From Pararoseomonas sp. SCSIO 73927 (GTDB taxonomy: Bacteria > Pseudomonadota > Alphaproteobacteria > Acetobacterales > Acetobacteraceae), in NCBI RefSeq assembly GCF_037040815.1, contig NZ_CP146232.1, positions 3,032,501 through 3,096,500 of the forward strand: a stretch of DNA of 64,000 bases. Reading direction: 5' to 3'. Made by a program: the position numbers and the translations under genes. Position 1 is the first letter of the stretch. Each line of letters opens with the position of its first letter. The notes under the pieces are model-generated. The model was not told the DNA's origin. It saw only the letters and a list, made by a program, of their open reading frames with translations, and searched no databases. Shown one piece after another: positions 44,551 through 55,262 of this stretch.

Positions 44551-45507
44551 TCAGACTGCCCGCACCGTTTCCTTCGCCGCCTCGTACTCGGCGCGGAGCC
44601 GCGCGATCAGCTCCGCCGCCGGCTGCACCGCGCCGATCGCGCCGATGCCCTGCCCCGATCCCCAGATGTCCTTCCAGGGCTTGCTGCGGTTGGCGGAGAA
44701 GTTGACCGAGGACGGGTCGGGCCGCGGCAGGTCGTCGGGGTCCAGCCCCGCGTTGCGGATGGAGGGGCGCAGGTAGTTGCCCATCACGCCGGTGAAGAGG
44801 TCGCTGTAGACGATGTCTCCCGCGGCCCCCTCCACGATCATCGCCTTGTAGCCCTCGGCGGCGCGCGCCTCCTCCGTCGCGATGAAGGCGCTGCCGATAT
44901 ACGCCACGTCCGCCCCCATCACCTGCGCCGCCAGGATGGCGCGGCCTGTGGCGATGGCGCCGGAGAGGGCGATGGCCCCGTCGAACCAGGCGCGCGTCTC
45001 CTGCACCAGCGCGAAGGGGGAGATGCTGCCGGCGTGCCCGCCCGCGCCGGCCGCCACCAGCACCAGACCGTCCGCGCCCTTCTCCACCGCCTTCCGCGCG
45101 AAGGTCTGATTGATCACGTCGTGCAGCACGTAGCCGCCATAGGCGTGCACCGCCTCGTTCACGTCCGGCCGCGCGCCGAGAGAGGTGATGACGAGGGGCA
45201 CCCGGTGCTTCGCGCAGAGGGCGAGGTCGTGCTCCAGCCGGTCGTTGGAGCGGTGGACGATGAGGTTGATGGCGAAGGGTGCCGATGGCCGGTCCGGGTG
45301 CGCGGCGTCGTGCGCGTCCAGCCTCTCCCGGATCTCCGCCAGCCACTCGTCCAGCTGCTCCGCCGGCCGCGCGTTCAGCGAGGGCATGCTGCCCACGATC
45401 CCGCTGGTGCACTGGGCCACGACGAGATCCGGCACGGAAATGATGAAGAGCGGGGATCCGATCACCGGCAGCCGGAGCCGCTGCCGCAGCAGGTCACGCA
45501 GTCCCAT
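44551..45507 (-). CDS. Nitronate monooxygenase (2-nitropropane dioxygenase family)
   Basis: An FMN-dependent TIM-barrel flavoprotein of 318 residues that oxidises alkyl nitronates or related compounds. The N-terminal VIGSPLFIISVPDLVVAQ and the FMN phosphate-binding segment VLVAAGAGGHAGSISPFALV identify the family, with GADVAYIGSAFIATEEA and the C-terminal SGQGIGAIGAVQPAAELI. The in-family catalytic His appears to be in GHAG. The ATG at 45507 is clear. It stands alone between the binding protein and the MoxR operon. Confidence 0.9.
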   Translation of the reverse strand: MGLRDLLRQRLRLPVIGSPLFIISVPDLVVAQCTSGIVGSMPSLNARPAEQLDEWLAEIRERLDAHDAAHPDRPSAPFAINLIVHRSNDRLEHDLALCAKHRVPLVITSLGARPDVNEAVHAYGGYVLHDVINQTFARKAVEKGADGLVLVAAGAGGHAGSISPFALVQETRAWFDGAIALSGAIATGRAILAAQVMGADVAYIGSAFIATEEARAAEGYKAMIVEGAAGDIVYSDLFTGVMGNYLRPSIRNAGLDPDDLPRPDPSSVNFSANRSKPWKDIWGSGQGIGAIGAVQPAAELIARLRAEYEAAKETVRAV

Positions 45508-45540
45508 GAGCTCTTCCCGTGCGGTTCCTCGGCCCGGAGC

Positions 45541-47622
45541 CTACCGCCCCTCCCGCCGCCACGCCACCACGGCCACGCCCAGTACCAGCAGCAGCGCCAG
45601 CCAGGGCGGCAGAAGCGGCAGGGCGGAGATGCCGGTTATCGTGTGGTCCTCCCGCCGCACCAGCCCGATCCAGCCGGGGCCGCTGGCGTCGCGCCCCATG
45701 GAGACGCGGCGCACATCCGGCAGGGCCGATCCGTCGCCAATCCAGCGCGCGGCGCCGCCGCTGGCCTGCACCAGATTCCCCATGCGCCCGGGATCGGCGC
45801 GCAGGTCGGCCACTTCCGGCGGGTTGGCTGCCTCGGCGGCGGCGAAGGCGGTGCGGGTGCCATCGGTCGCGGACCACACGCCGGGCGAGGCCGCCGGCAA
45901 CTCCACCACCGCGCGCCCGCCCTCGCGCCGCTCCGGCGCATGGCGGCTGACCGTGCCATCCGGCGCCGTGACGGTGATCTCCGGCGGCGGCGCGTCGGAG
46001 AGGCTGCGGCGCGTCACCGTCAGCCGCCCTTGGGCAATGGCGGCGGTCAGGTCCTCCTCCTCCAGCTCCGGCTCGCGCATCAGCCAGTGGGCGATGCGGC
46101 GCAGGAGCTCCGCCTGCGGCCCGCCGCCATCATGCCCGCGCGACCAGAGCCAGATCTGGTCCGACAGCAGCAGCGCCACGCGCCCCTCGCCCACGCGGTC
46201 CATCAGCAGCAGGGGATTGCCGTCCGGCCCGTTCATGATGTTGGCGCCGCTGCGCGCCTCCGCCCGCAGCATCCGGTACCAGCGCCCCCAGCCCGGCTGC
46301 GCGGCGGCGTTCGCGTTGGCGCCGGTCAGCCCCTCCGTCACGGGGTGGCGGAGCCCGGTCTCGCTCACCTGGGCGCGGAAGGGCGCCTCCAGCAGCGCCG
46401 CGCCGCCGGGCAGGGGGCGCGCGGGCAGCACCTGGCCCAGCGGCGTGTTGGCCAGCGATGCCGGGCCGGTGAACTCCGGCCCCACGGACATCAGCAGCGC
46501 GCCCCCCTGGCGCACGTGGTCCGCGATGTTCCGCAGGTACTGCGGCGGCAGAATGCCGCGGTTGGAGAAGCGGTCGAAGACGATCAGGTCGAACTCGCGC
46601 AGCTTCAGCTGGAACAGCTCCCGCACGGGAAAGGCGATCAGCGCCAGCTCGTTCAGCGGCGTCAGGTCGTCCTTCTCCGGCGGGCGCAGGATGGTGAAGT
46701 GGACGAGGTCGACGTTCGGGTCCGCCTTCAGCAGCCGCCGCCAGGTGCGCTCCCCCGCATGGGGCTCGCCGGAGACCAGCAGCACGCGCAGCCGGTCCCG
46801 CACGCCGTTCACGGTGACGATCGCGCGGTTGTTCAGGGCGGAGACCTCGCCCGGCCGTTCATCGGCGGTGATCTCCACCACGCTCGGCCCGCCGCGCTCA
46901 ATCGGCAGGGCGATGCGGTGCTCCCGCCCGGGCACCACGCTCTCCACGCGCGGCGTGCCGCCGTCGCGCCGGATGGAGAGGCGCACGGGGGCGTCGGAGG
47001 CGGGCGCGCCCAGGTCCTCCACCACCACGCGCATCTCCACGCCGCGCCCGACGATGCCGAAGCCCGGCGCCTCGATCACGCGCAGCCGCCGGTCCACCTC
47101 GCCCGCGCGTCCCGGCAGCAGCAGGTGCAGCGGCGCCTCCGCGGGGAAGCTCACGGGCACGTCGTGCACCTGCCCGTCGCTGAGCGCGACGATCCCCGCC
47201 AGCCGCGCGCGGGGGATGTCGGCCAGCCCGCGCTCGATGGCGGCGAAAAGGCGCGTGCCCTGGTTCCCGCCCTCCTCCGCAACCACCGTGCGGACCTCGA
47301 GGTCCGGCAGGCGGCCGAGGCGAGCCTCGATCTGCGCCCGCGCCGCGGCGATCGCGGCCTCGCGCCCGGCCACGGTGGTGGAGGCGCTGTTGTCCACGGC
47401 CAGCAGCGCGATGTCCGGCCGGACCTCCCGCGTCTGCTGCACCAGCCGGGGATTGGAGATGGCGCCGAGGATCAGCAGGAAGGCCAGCGCGCGCCACCCG
47501 GCCCCGCGCGCGCGCCGGACCAGCGCGGGCAACAGCGCCAGCACCGCCAGCACGGCGAGCGCGACGACGAGCCAGGCCGGGAGGACGGGCGCGAAGTCGA
47601 TGGAGGAGAGGGAGCGGACCAT
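45541..47622 (-). CDS. Large membrane-anchored protein with VWA/glutamine-amidotransferase-like fold
   Basis: A 693-residue protein closing the MoxR operon. Two N-terminal helices (about 15-33, 42-58) are followed by a VWA-like segment with a MIDAS-type VDNSAST and later IVALSDGQVHDVP; a beta-rich region, then a class I amidotransferase-like part (LRVLLVSGEPHAGERTWRRL, FDLIVFDRFSNRGILPPQYL, GGALLMSVGPE) without a recognised catalytic Cys, and a C-terminal helix (LLPPWLALLLVLGVAVVAW). The ATG at 47622 overlaps the upstream stop (TGATG). Homologues sit in the same operon widely in alphaproteobacteria; role unknown. Confidence 0.75.
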   Translation of the reverse strand: MVRSLSSIDFAPVLPAWLVVALAVLAVLALLPALVRRARGAGWRALAFLLILGAISNPRLVQQTREVRPDIALLAVDNSASTTVAGREAAIAAARAQIEARLGRLPDLEVRTVVAEEGGNQGTRLFAAIERGLADIPRARLAGIVALSDGQVHDVPVSFPAEAPLHLLLPGRAGEVDRRLRVIEAPGFGIVGRGVEMRVVVEDLGAPASDAPVRLSIRRDGGTPRVESVVPGREHRIALPIERGGPSVVEITADERPGEVSALNNRAIVTVNGVRDRLRVLLVSGEPHAGERTWRRLLKADPNVDLVHFTILRPPEKDDLTPLNELALIAFPVRELFQLKLREFDLIVFDRFSNRGILPPQYLRNIADHVRQGGALLMSVGPEFTGPASLANTPLGQVLPARPLPGGAALLEAPFRAQVSETGLRHPVTEGLTGANANAAAQPGWGRWYRMLRAEARSGANIMNGPDGNPLLLMDRVGEGRVALLLSDQIWLWSRGHDGGGPQAELLRRIAHWLMREPELEEEDLTAAIAQGRLTVTRRSLSDAPPPEITVTAPDGTVSRHAPERREGGRAVVELPAASPGVWSATDGTRTAFAAAEAANPPEVADLRADPGRMGNLVQASGGAARWIGDGSALPDVRRVSMGRDASGPGWIGLVRREDHTITGISALPLLPPWLALLLVLGVAVVAWRREGR

Positions 47623-50339
47623 CAGTTCCCCAGCCTCTCGAGGATGGCGGGCACGTGCACCTGGTCGCCCTTGTAGTTGCCGGTCAGCGCGTAGATCACG
47701 AGGTTCACGCCGAAGCGGTAGGCCAGCACCCGCTGCCGCGCCCCGCCGGGAATGACGGCGTAGGGATTGCTCCCCCGCCCGTCCACCGCCCAGGCGGAGG
47801 CCCAGTCGTGCCCGCCGATGATGACGGGGGAGACGCTGTCATTCGCCCGGTCCGTGTCCCGCGCGATCCAGACGGGGCCGCCGGCGTAGCGCCCGGGCAG
47901 GTCCGGCAGCAGATAGAAGGCGCGCTTCAGCACGTGATCGTCCGGCAGCGGCGCCAGCGGCGGCACCTGCAGGCGGGAGGTCAGCCGGCGCAGCGCGGCG
48001 TCGGCGCCGAGCGAGACGCCCTCGCCCGATCCCTCGTTGCGCGTGTCAAAGAGGATGATGCCGCCGTTCCGCATGAAGGCGTTCAGCGCCTCCACCGCGC
48101 GCGCATCCGGCGCCGCCGCGTCCGGCAGCACCACCCAGAGCAACAGGGGGTAGAGGGAGAGGTCGTCCACCCCCGGCCGCAGCGCGGCGGGCTCGGCCAG
48201 GTTCGCGGCGGTGCGCCGGTTCACGTACTCGGACAGTCCGACGAGACCCTGGCGGGAGACGTCGTCCGTGGCCGTGTCGCCCGTGACGACATAGGCCAGC
48301 CGCGTCGCCAGCGCCGCCGTGCCCTCCTGCCTCGGCGCCTGCGCCTGCGCCATCCCCGGCACGAGGATCGCCAGCGCCAGCAGCGCGGCCCGCGCGCGCA
48401 GCCCCAGCCCGCGGCTCTGCAGGGACAGCAGCAGATCCGCCGCCAGCAGCACCAGTGCCGCCGCCAGCAGCCAGGGGCCGAGGTCGCGCTCCGCCGGAAT
48501 GCCGCCGATCCGCGTCTCCCGCGCGCCGGAAGGCGGGGCGGCGGCAGGCGATGGCGCGGGCAGGCGGGCCGAGAGGTTCAGCGCCCGCCTTTCCCCGCCC
48601 TCGCCGGGCGTGCCGTACCAGCCCGGCGGGTTGCGCGGGCCGGGCGTGGTGGAATCCAGCCGCGCCGCGAGGATCGGGCCGGCGACGGGCGGCGGGGCGC
48701 CGAGGCGGCCGAAGCCGTCCAGCGTCTCCACCGGCGCCAGCGGCGCCTCGCCCTCGGAACCGGCCACGCCGGAGGAGAGGGCGACGATCCGCCGGAGCAT
48801 GTCGATGTAGAGGCCGGACAGCGGCAGGTTGGACCAGTCCGCATTGGCGGTGGCGTGGAACAGCACGATCCGCCCCTGTCCCCGGTTCTCGAAGGTCACC
48901 AGCGGCGTGCCGTCGGACAGCCGCGCCCAGCTCCGCTCCGCCAGGCGCGGGATCGGCTCGGCGAGGACCTGGGTGGTCACGGTCACCTCGGCCGGGGGCG
49001 TCAGCCCGGCGAAGGGGCTGCCCTCCGCGAAGGGCGCCAGGGTCTGCGGGCGTTCCCAGGACAGCGCGCTGCCCAGCGCCCGCTCTCCCGCGCGCAGCGG
49101 CACGGGCAGCAGCGCGTCGCCCTTCTCCGCCAGCCGCGGCCCGGCGAAGCGCAGCAGCAGCCCGCCGCCCTCCACGAAGCGGGCCACCGCCTCCGTCTCC
49201 GCGCCCTCGGCCAGCGGACGGTCCGCCAGCACCAGCACGGCGAGGCGGCGGGAGAGCAGCGTCTCCAGCGTGCCGCGCCGCACCTCCGCGAAGGGGGAGA
49301 GGGCGCGGTCCAGGTAGTAGAGCGAGCCGGTCAGCGGCGTGTCCGCCGCCTCCTCCTGCGCGGCCAGCAGCCCGACGGGGCGGCGGCGGAAGCGCTCGTC
49401 CAGCAGCACCACGCCGGCGGCGCCGGGTGGTGCGCCCGTGGAGCCGCCTTCCAGCATCAGCTGCGTCACGCTGTTGCGGATCTCCACCGGCAGCTCCAGC
49501 GCCCCCTCCGCCTCCGTGGCGCCGGCCGCGAGCGGCAGGGTGGCGCGGCCGAGGGTGCGGCCATCCGGCGTCATCGCCAGCACCGCGGCCTCTCCCGCCG
49601 GCCCGCCGGGGGCGCGGCGCAGGCCGAGCACGAGCCGGTCCGCCTCCGCGCGCGGGGGCAGCAGCACGCGCGCCGTGCCGGGCGCCCCGCGCGCCACCTG
49701 CAAGGGACCGGCATCGGAGAGGGCCGTCATCAGCGCCGCGCCGTCGTCACCGACATGGGCCAAGCCATCGCTGACGTAGAGGCTGGCGAAGGTGCCGTTG
49801 CGCCATCCCCGCAGCGCGTCCAGCGCCGCCCGGCGGTCCGGCGCCCAGGAATGCGGCCGCAGCGCCGCCAGCCGGGCGCGCGCCTCCTCGGCGGGCATCC
49901 AGCCCGTGGGGCGCGGCGGCTCGCCCGTCACGCCGGGGCTGGTGGGCAGGATCGCCACGCGCCGCGCGGCCCGGGCCGCGGCGTCCAGCGCCGCCCCCGC
50001 CGCCGCCATCCGGTCCGGCCAGTCGGCGGAGGAGGCCCAGCCGTCATCCACCACGATCAGCAGCGGCTGGTCCCCCGTATCCCCCTGCGCCGCGTTCCAG
50101 ACCGGCCGCGCGAGGCCGAGGATGATCAGCGCCGCCGCAACAAGCCGCAGCAGCAGCAGCCACCAGGGCGTGCGCGCCGGCGTCTCCTCCACCGCCGGCA
50201 GGTCGCGCAGGAAGCGGGAAGGCGGGAAGGACTGGGTGCGCGGCGTGGGCGGCGTGACGCGGAGCAGCCACCACAGGGCGGGGAGGGCGGCCAGCGCCAC
50301 CAGCAGCCAGGGCGCGGCGAAGGAGAGGGCGCCGGTCAT
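47622..50339 (-). CDS. DUF4159-domain membrane protein with BatA-like N-terminus
   Basis: A 905-residue protein. The N-terminus LSFAAPWLLVALAALPALWW and RTPWWLLLLRLVAAALIILG matches the aerotolerance (BatA) membrane module. The VWA-like part that follows lacks a standard MIDAS (VVDDGWASS). A large periplasmic region with amidotransferase-like beta strands leads to central helices (LLAAALVLLAADLLLSL, about 620-660) and a C-terminal DUF4159 domain (LATRLAYVVTGDTATDDVSR, ILFDTRNEG, LPGRYAGGPVWI). It is in the order MoxR, DUF58, this gene. Bat-type operons support envelope integrity; the exact function is unknown. Confidence 0.82.
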   Translation of the reverse strand: MTGALSFAAPWLLVALAALPALWWLLRVTPPTPRTQSFPPSRFLRDLPAVEETPARTPWWLLLLRLVAAALIILGLARPVWNAAQGDTGDQPLLIVVDDGWASSADWPDRMAAAGAALDAAARAARRVAILPTSPGVTGEPPRPTGWMPAEEARARLAALRPHSWAPDRRAALDALRGWRNGTFASLYVSDGLAHVGDDGAALMTALSDAGPLQVARGAPGTARVLLPPRAEADRLVLGLRRAPGGPAGEAAVLAMTPDGRTLGRATLPLAAGATEAEGALELPVEIRNSVTQLMLEGGSTGAPPGAAGVVLLDERFRRRPVGLLAAQEEAADTPLTGSLYYLDRALSPFAEVRRGTLETLLSRRLAVLVLADRPLAEGAETEAVARFVEGGGLLLRFAGPRLAEKGDALLPVPLRAGERALGSALSWERPQTLAPFAEGSPFAGLTPPAEVTVTTQVLAEPIPRLAERSWARLSDGTPLVTFENRGQGRIVLFHATANADWSNLPLSGLYIDMLRRIVALSSGVAGSEGEAPLAPVETLDGFGRLGAPPPVAGPILAARLDSTTPGPRNPPGWYGTPGEGGERRALNLSARLPAPSPAAAPPSGARETRIGGIPAERDLGPWLLAAALVLLAADLLLSLQSRGLGLRARAALLALAILVPGMAQAQAPRQEGTAALATRLAYVVTGDTATDDVSRQGLVGLSEYVNRRTAANLAEPAALRPGVDDLSLYPLLLWVVLPDAAAPDARAVEALNAFMRNGGIILFDTRNEGSGEGVSLGADAALRRLTSRLQVPPLAPLPDDHVLKRAFYLLPDLPGRYAGGPVWIARDTDRANDSVSPVIIGGHDWASAWAVDGRGSNPYAVIPGGARQRVLAYRFGVNLVIYALTGNYKGDQVHVPAILERLGN

Positions 50340-50379
50340 GAACGCCTTTCTTGCATCGTGTTCCCCGGGGCGTCCCGGG

Positions 50380-51250
50380 TCATCGGGGCCCCTGCGGGGC
50401 CAGGGCCTGCCAGAGCGCCATCAGCGCGGCTTCCGGCGGATGGTCCGTCCGGTGCGACAGCACGCGAAAGCCCAGCGACGCCGCGAGCGCGGAGAGCCCG
50501 GCCCGGTGCGCCGCCAGCCGCTCCTCGTAAAGCCCGCGTACGCCCTCCACCCGCGGCACCAGGGCGGGGTCCGTGCCGTCCATCGGCTCGAAGCGCACCC
50601 GGCCGCCATAGGGAAGGGTCTCCTCCGCCGGGTCCGTCAGCACCACCATCGTCCCGCGCAGCCCGGCGGCGGCGAGCGGCGCGAGCGCGGCTCGAATGTC
50701 CGGCAGCGGGGAGAGGAAGTCGCCGAACAGCACCCCGCGGGCGTGGCGGGGCAGGGCGCTGTCGGCGGGCGGGCCGGACTGCCCCTCCAGGCGCATCGCC
50801 AGCGCCGGCAGGGCGCCGCGCCCGGAGAGCCCGCGCCCGCCGCCGAGCAACCGCACCCGCTCCCCGCCCCGCAGCAGCAGGGAGGAAAGGGCGAGCAGCA
50901 GCAGGTCTGCCCGCGCCCGCTTGGTCGCGCGCGCGGGATGGCCGGACCAGTCCATGCCCGGCCCGGCATCCCGCCACAGCGCCACGGTCTGCGCGGATTC
51001 CCACTCCGTCTCCCGCAGGTAGAGCCGGTCGGACTTGGCGCTCTGCCGCCAGTCCACCCGCGCGGCGTCGTCGCCGGGCAGGTAGGGGCGGAACTGCCAG
51101 AAGCTGTCCCCCTGGCCGGAGCGGCGGCGTCCGTGGACGCCCTGCATCACTGTGGCGGCCACGCGCTCCGCGGCCACCACCAGCGGCGGCAGCCGGGCGG
51201 CGGCGGCCTCGGCCCTGAGGGGCAAACCTCCGCGGGAGAGCGGTCCCCCG

Positions 51251-51258
<8 letters not shown>
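50380..51258 (-). CDS. DUF58-domain protein
   Basis: A 292-residue soluble protein with the DUF58/VWA-like fold. The conserved block DDAARVDWRQSAKSDRLYLR followed by ETEWESAQTVALWRDAGPGM is diagnostic; the last Asp-containing strand corresponds to a reduced MIDAS. It starts with a TTG at 51258 that overlaps the moxR stop by eight bases and stops 40 bases before the DUF4159 gene. DUF58 proteins are regular partners of MoxR ATPases and probably serve as chaperone adaptors. Confidence 0.88.
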
Positions 51259-52267
<1,009 letters not shown>

Positions 52268-52383
52268 GCGTGGCCCCTTCTCATATGGCTGGACGGTAAC
52301 GCCCTGGCCTCCGCCCCTCCGAAGATGGAGGCGGGACGGTGAAAGGGGAGGGTAGGGCCCTTCGATGGCGCGGAGGAAGTCAC

Positions 52384-53031
52384 ATGGCGCTGGGGATGCA
52401 TGACGTTACGCAAGGCCGGAAAGCAGAAATGCCCCCGATAGCCCGATCGCCCCGCACGATCTGCGGCGATTTCCGCATGCGGATCGCGAAGGACGGCACC
52501 TGGTACTACCAGGGCAGCCCGATTGGGCGGAAGGAACTGGTCTGCCTCTTTGCCACTGTGCTGAAGCGGGAGGAGGACGGCAGCTACTGGCTGGAAACTC
52601 CCGCGGAGCGTGGCCGGATCGAGGTGGAGGACGCCCCCTTCGTGGCCGTGGAGCTGAATTGGGGCCACTGTTGTGGGGAGGGCGCCTGCGAAACGGGCAC
52701 CCGCAAGCCCCCCGCCCGCCAGTGCCTGACCTTCCGCACCAACCTGGACGAGATGGTCTCGGCCGATGAGAGCCACCCGATCCGGGTCGAGGTTGACCCC
52801 GTGACGCGGGAGCCCCGCCCCTACATCACGGTGCGCCCGGGGCTTGAGGCCCGGATCAGCCGCCCCGTCTTCTACGAGCTGGTGGCGCTCGCCCAGCCGG
52901 AGACGGTGGACGGGCGCGAGGTGATGGGCGTCTGGAGCCAGGGCGTCTTCTTCATCATCGACGACAGCCCGGCCCCGGACACGGACGACCTGCCCGAGGA
53001 CCTGGAAGAGCTGGACGACGAGCTGGCGTGA
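52384..53031 (+). CDS. DUF1285-family protein
   Basis: A 215-residue cytosolic protein with the DUF1285 pattern: FRMRIAKDGTWYYQGSPIGR, VCLFATVLKREEDGSYWLET, PAERGRIEVEDAPFVAVELN, then RPVFYELVALA and WSQGVFFII. The start at 52384 is fixed by GGAGGAA (52372-52378) five bases upstream, although the frame is open further. A small insert, GHCCGEGACETGTRKPP (about 82-98), brings three Cys close together and is unusual for the family. It overlaps the NUDIX gene (GTGA). Function unknown. Confidence 0.85.
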   Translation: MALGMHDVTQGRKAEMPPIARSPRTICGDFRMRIAKDGTWYYQGSPIGRKELVCLFATVLKREEDGSYWLETPAERGRIEVEDAPFVAVELNWGHCCGEGACETGTRKPPARQCLTFRTNLDEMVSADESHPIRVEVDPVTREPRPYITVRPGLEARISRPVFYELVALAQPETVDGREVMGVWSQGVFFIIDDSPAPDTDDLPEDLEELDDELA

Positions 53032-53630
53032 CGGACGCCCTTCCGGTGCTCCGGCCGGGCCTTGCCCCGGCCGCGGTCGAGGCGCGCCTGGCCGAGCCCG
53101 CCCGCCTGGCCCGCGCCGAGGGCGATATGCAGCCGCCGCAAGGCCATCGTCGCTCGGCGGTGCTGGTTCCGATCCTGCTGCACGACGCGCCGACAATCCT
53201 GCTGACCCGGCGCGCCGCCACCCTCTCCTCCCATGCCGGGCAGGTGGCCTTTCCCGGCGGGCGGATCGAACCCGGCGAGACGCCCGAGGCCGCGGCCCTG
53301 CGCGAGGCCGCGGAGGAGGTGGGGCTGGACCCGCGCCTGCCGCGCCTGGCCGGGCGCCTGCCGGGGATGGTGACGGGCACGGGCTTCCACGTGGTTCCCG
53401 TGGTGGCCCTGCTGGACCCGCCCGTGACCCTCACCCCCTCGCCGGACGAGGTGGCGGAGATTTTCGAGTACCCGCTGGACCGCCTGCTGGACCCGGCCGG
53501 GCCGGAGAAGCGCAGCGGCGTCTTCGGCGGGCGCACGCGCCACTACTGGCAGTGGCCGCACGAGACGCAGACGATCTGGGGCGCCACGGCGAGCATGCTG
53601 CGGAGCCTCGCGCTGGCGCTGAGAGGCTGA
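53028..53630 (+). CDS. NUDIX hydrolase, CoA pyrophosphatase type
   Basis: A 200-residue hydrolase of nucleoside diphosphate-linked compounds. The NUDIX box GRIEPGETPEAAALREAA-EE-VG is at about 78-99 and is preceded by the CoA-pyrophosphatase signature SSHAGQVAFPGG. These enzymes split coenzyme A to phosphopantetheine and 3',5'-ADP. The start GTG at 53028 overlaps the DUF1285 stop. The order DUF1285, NUDIX, small protein, CCA enzyme is one tightly spaced run. Confidence 0.92.
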   Translation: MTDALPVLRPGLAPAAVEARLAEPARLARAEGDMQPPQGHRRSAVLVPILLHDAPTILLTRRAATLSSHAGQVAFPGGRIEPGETPEAAALREAAEEVGLDPRLPRLAGRLPGMVTGTGFHVVPVVALLDPPVTLTPSPDEVAEIFEYPLDRLLDPAGPEKRSGVFGGRTRHYWQWPHETQTIWGATASMLRSLALALRG

Positions 53631-53671
53631 GGCCTACCGGCCCGCCCGGCGCGGCGGCATAAAGGCCATCC

Positions 53672-53923
53672 ATGCCCTATCTCGTTGAGGCGATCCTCTT
53701 CCTTGCACCCTTCGCGCTCTACGCGGTGTGGCTGCGCTTCAATCCCGGCCGGGCCGTGGCGGCGCACGTGATCGCGCTGGCGGTGGCGGGGCTCGTCGTC
53801 ACGATCGGCGGGGCAATCATCTACGGGCTCTCCCGCGGGCAGAGCACCACCACTCTCTACGTTCCCTCCCGCATCGAGGCGGACGGCCCCGCCCGCCCGG
53901 TGCCGCCGGCGCGCGCCCCATGA
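53672..53923 (+). CDS. Small two-helix membrane protein (DUF6111-like)
   Basis: An 83-residue protein with two hydrophobic helices (about 5-20 and 32-52) separated by WLRFNPGR and a hydrophilic Pro-rich C-terminus. The first helix PYLVEAILFLAPFALYAVWL fits small alphaproteobacterial membrane proteins assigned to DUF6111; the identification is tentative. It lies between the NUDIX and CCA enzyme genes, ten bases from the latter. Confidence 0.7.
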   Translation: MPYLVEAILFLAPFALYAVWLRFNPGRAVAAHVIALAVAGLVVTIGGAIIYGLSRGQSTTTLYVPSRIEADGPARPVPPARAP

Positions 53924-53933
53924 CGGAGGTCCC

Positions 53934-55217
53934 GTGACCGAGGACCCTCCGGTCGCGCGGATCGCGCCCCCCGCCATCCTGGCCGAGGCCGCCCCGGCCG
54001 CCGTCCTGGCGGCCCTGCCCGGCGGCCGCGCCGTGGGCGGGGCGGTGCGCGACGCCCTGGCGGGGCGCCCCGTGGCGGATGTGGACGTGGCCGCGCCCTT
54101 CCCGCCGGAGGAGATCGCGGCCCGCCTGGCCGCCGCCGGGCTGCGGGTGCACGAGACGGGGCTGGCCCACGGTACCGTCACCGCCGTGCTGAACGGTCTG
54201 CCTGTGGAGGTGACGAGCCTGCGCCGGGACGTGATGACGGATGGCCGGCACGCCGTGGTGGAGTGGACGACGAGCTGGCGGGAGGACGCGGCGCGGCGGG
54301 ACTTCACGATGAATGCCCTCTCGCTCTCGGCGGAAGGCGAGCTGTGGGACTACTTCGACGGCCGCGCGGACCTGGAAGCCGGCCGCGTGCGCTTCGTGGG
54401 GGACCCGGCGACGCGGCTGGCCGAGGACCATCTCCGCGCCCTCCGCTACTTCCGCTTCCAGGCCCGCTACGGGCGCGGCGAGCCCGATCCTTCGGCGGTG
54501 GCGGCCATCCGCGGCGCCGTGCCCTCCCTCTCCCGCCTCTCGGTGGAGCGGATCTGGATGGAGCTGAAGCGCCTGCTGGCCGCGCCGGACCCGGCCGAGG
54601 CCGTGGCGCTGATGGAGGAGACGGGGGTGCTGCCTGCCGTGCTCGGCCCCGCCACGCTCGGCGCCGCCGGGGTGCTGCGGGCCCTGGCCGCCATCGGCGC
54701 CCCGGCGGACCCCATGCTGCGCTTCGACGCCTTGCTGACCCACGGGGCCGCCAGGGCCGCGCGGCGCCTGAAGGCGAGCGGCGAGGAGGTGGCGCGGCTG
54801 GTGGCCCGCTACCGCGCCGGGCACGACATCCTGCCGATCCAGCCCGCCATTGCGGCGGGCGGCCCGGAGGACGACGCGCTGCGCCGCCTGCTGGCCGATC
54901 AGTCCCGAGACCGGCTGGCCGACGCCGCCTGGCTGCGGCAGGCCGTGAACCGCGCCTGGGGCTGGCAGGGGCCGGACGATGCCGCCTGGAACCGCTTCCG
55001 GGCACGCCTGGAGGCGCTGCCCGTGCCGGTTTTCCCCCTGCAGGGGCGGGACGCGCTGGCGCTGGGCGTGAAACCCGGCCCGGAGATGGGCCGCCTGCTG
55101 GCGGAGACGCGCCGCTGGTGGCTGGAGGGCGGCTGCACCGCCGATCGGGAGGCCTGCCGTTCCCGATTGGTGGAAATGATGAGGGCCATTCACACGGAGA
55201 CGCTTCCGAAAACGTGA
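53934..55217 (+). CDS. cca: CCA tRNA nucleotidyltransferase / poly(A)-polymerase-type
   Basis: Adds or repairs the 3'-terminal CCA of tRNA. The 427-residue class II nucleotidyltransferase has GGAVRD at 35-40, the catalytic DVD at 49-51, the motif RRDFTMNALSLS (about 121-132) and the nucleotide-recognition block ATRLAEDHLRALRYFRF; the rest is helical. GGAGGT lies close before the GTG start at 53934. The C-terminus is a long alpha-helical tRNA-binding region, somewhat Ala-rich. Usually single-copy. Confidence 0.93.
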   Translation: MTEDPPVARIAPPAILAEAAPAAVLAALPGGRAVGGAVRDALAGRPVADVDVAAPFPPEEIAARLAAAGLRVHETGLAHGTVTAVLNGLPVEVTSLRRDVMTDGRHAVVEWTTSWREDAARRDFTMNALSLSAEGELWDYFDGRADLEAGRVRFVGDPATRLAEDHLRALRYFRFQARYGRGEPDPSAVAAIRGAVPSLSRLSVERIWMELKRLLAAPDPAEAVALMEETGVLPAVLGPATLGAAGVLRALAAIGAPADPMLRFDALLTHGAARAARRLKASGEEVARLVARYRAGHDILPIQPAIAAGGPEDDALRRLLADQSRDRLADAAWLRQAVNRAWGWQGPDDAAWNRFRARLEALPVPVFPLQGRDALALGVKPGPEMGRLLAETRRWWLEGGCTADREACRSRLVEMMRAIHTETLPKT

Positions 55218-55262
55218 TCGGACGGGTTACGCCTTCTTCATAACGCGAATCCGAGGTTTCCC

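Noticed and set aside
45034..47755. Two long plus-strand frames (about 860-880 codons)
   Set aside because: Both are shadows of the VWA/amidotransferase-like gene and nitronate monooxygenase; they overlap each other in different frames.
47655..51218. A 1187-codon plus-strand frame, the longest in the window
   Set aside because: Antisense of the DUF4159 and DUF58 genes; low-complexity Arg/Gln/Pro composition and no recognisable fold.
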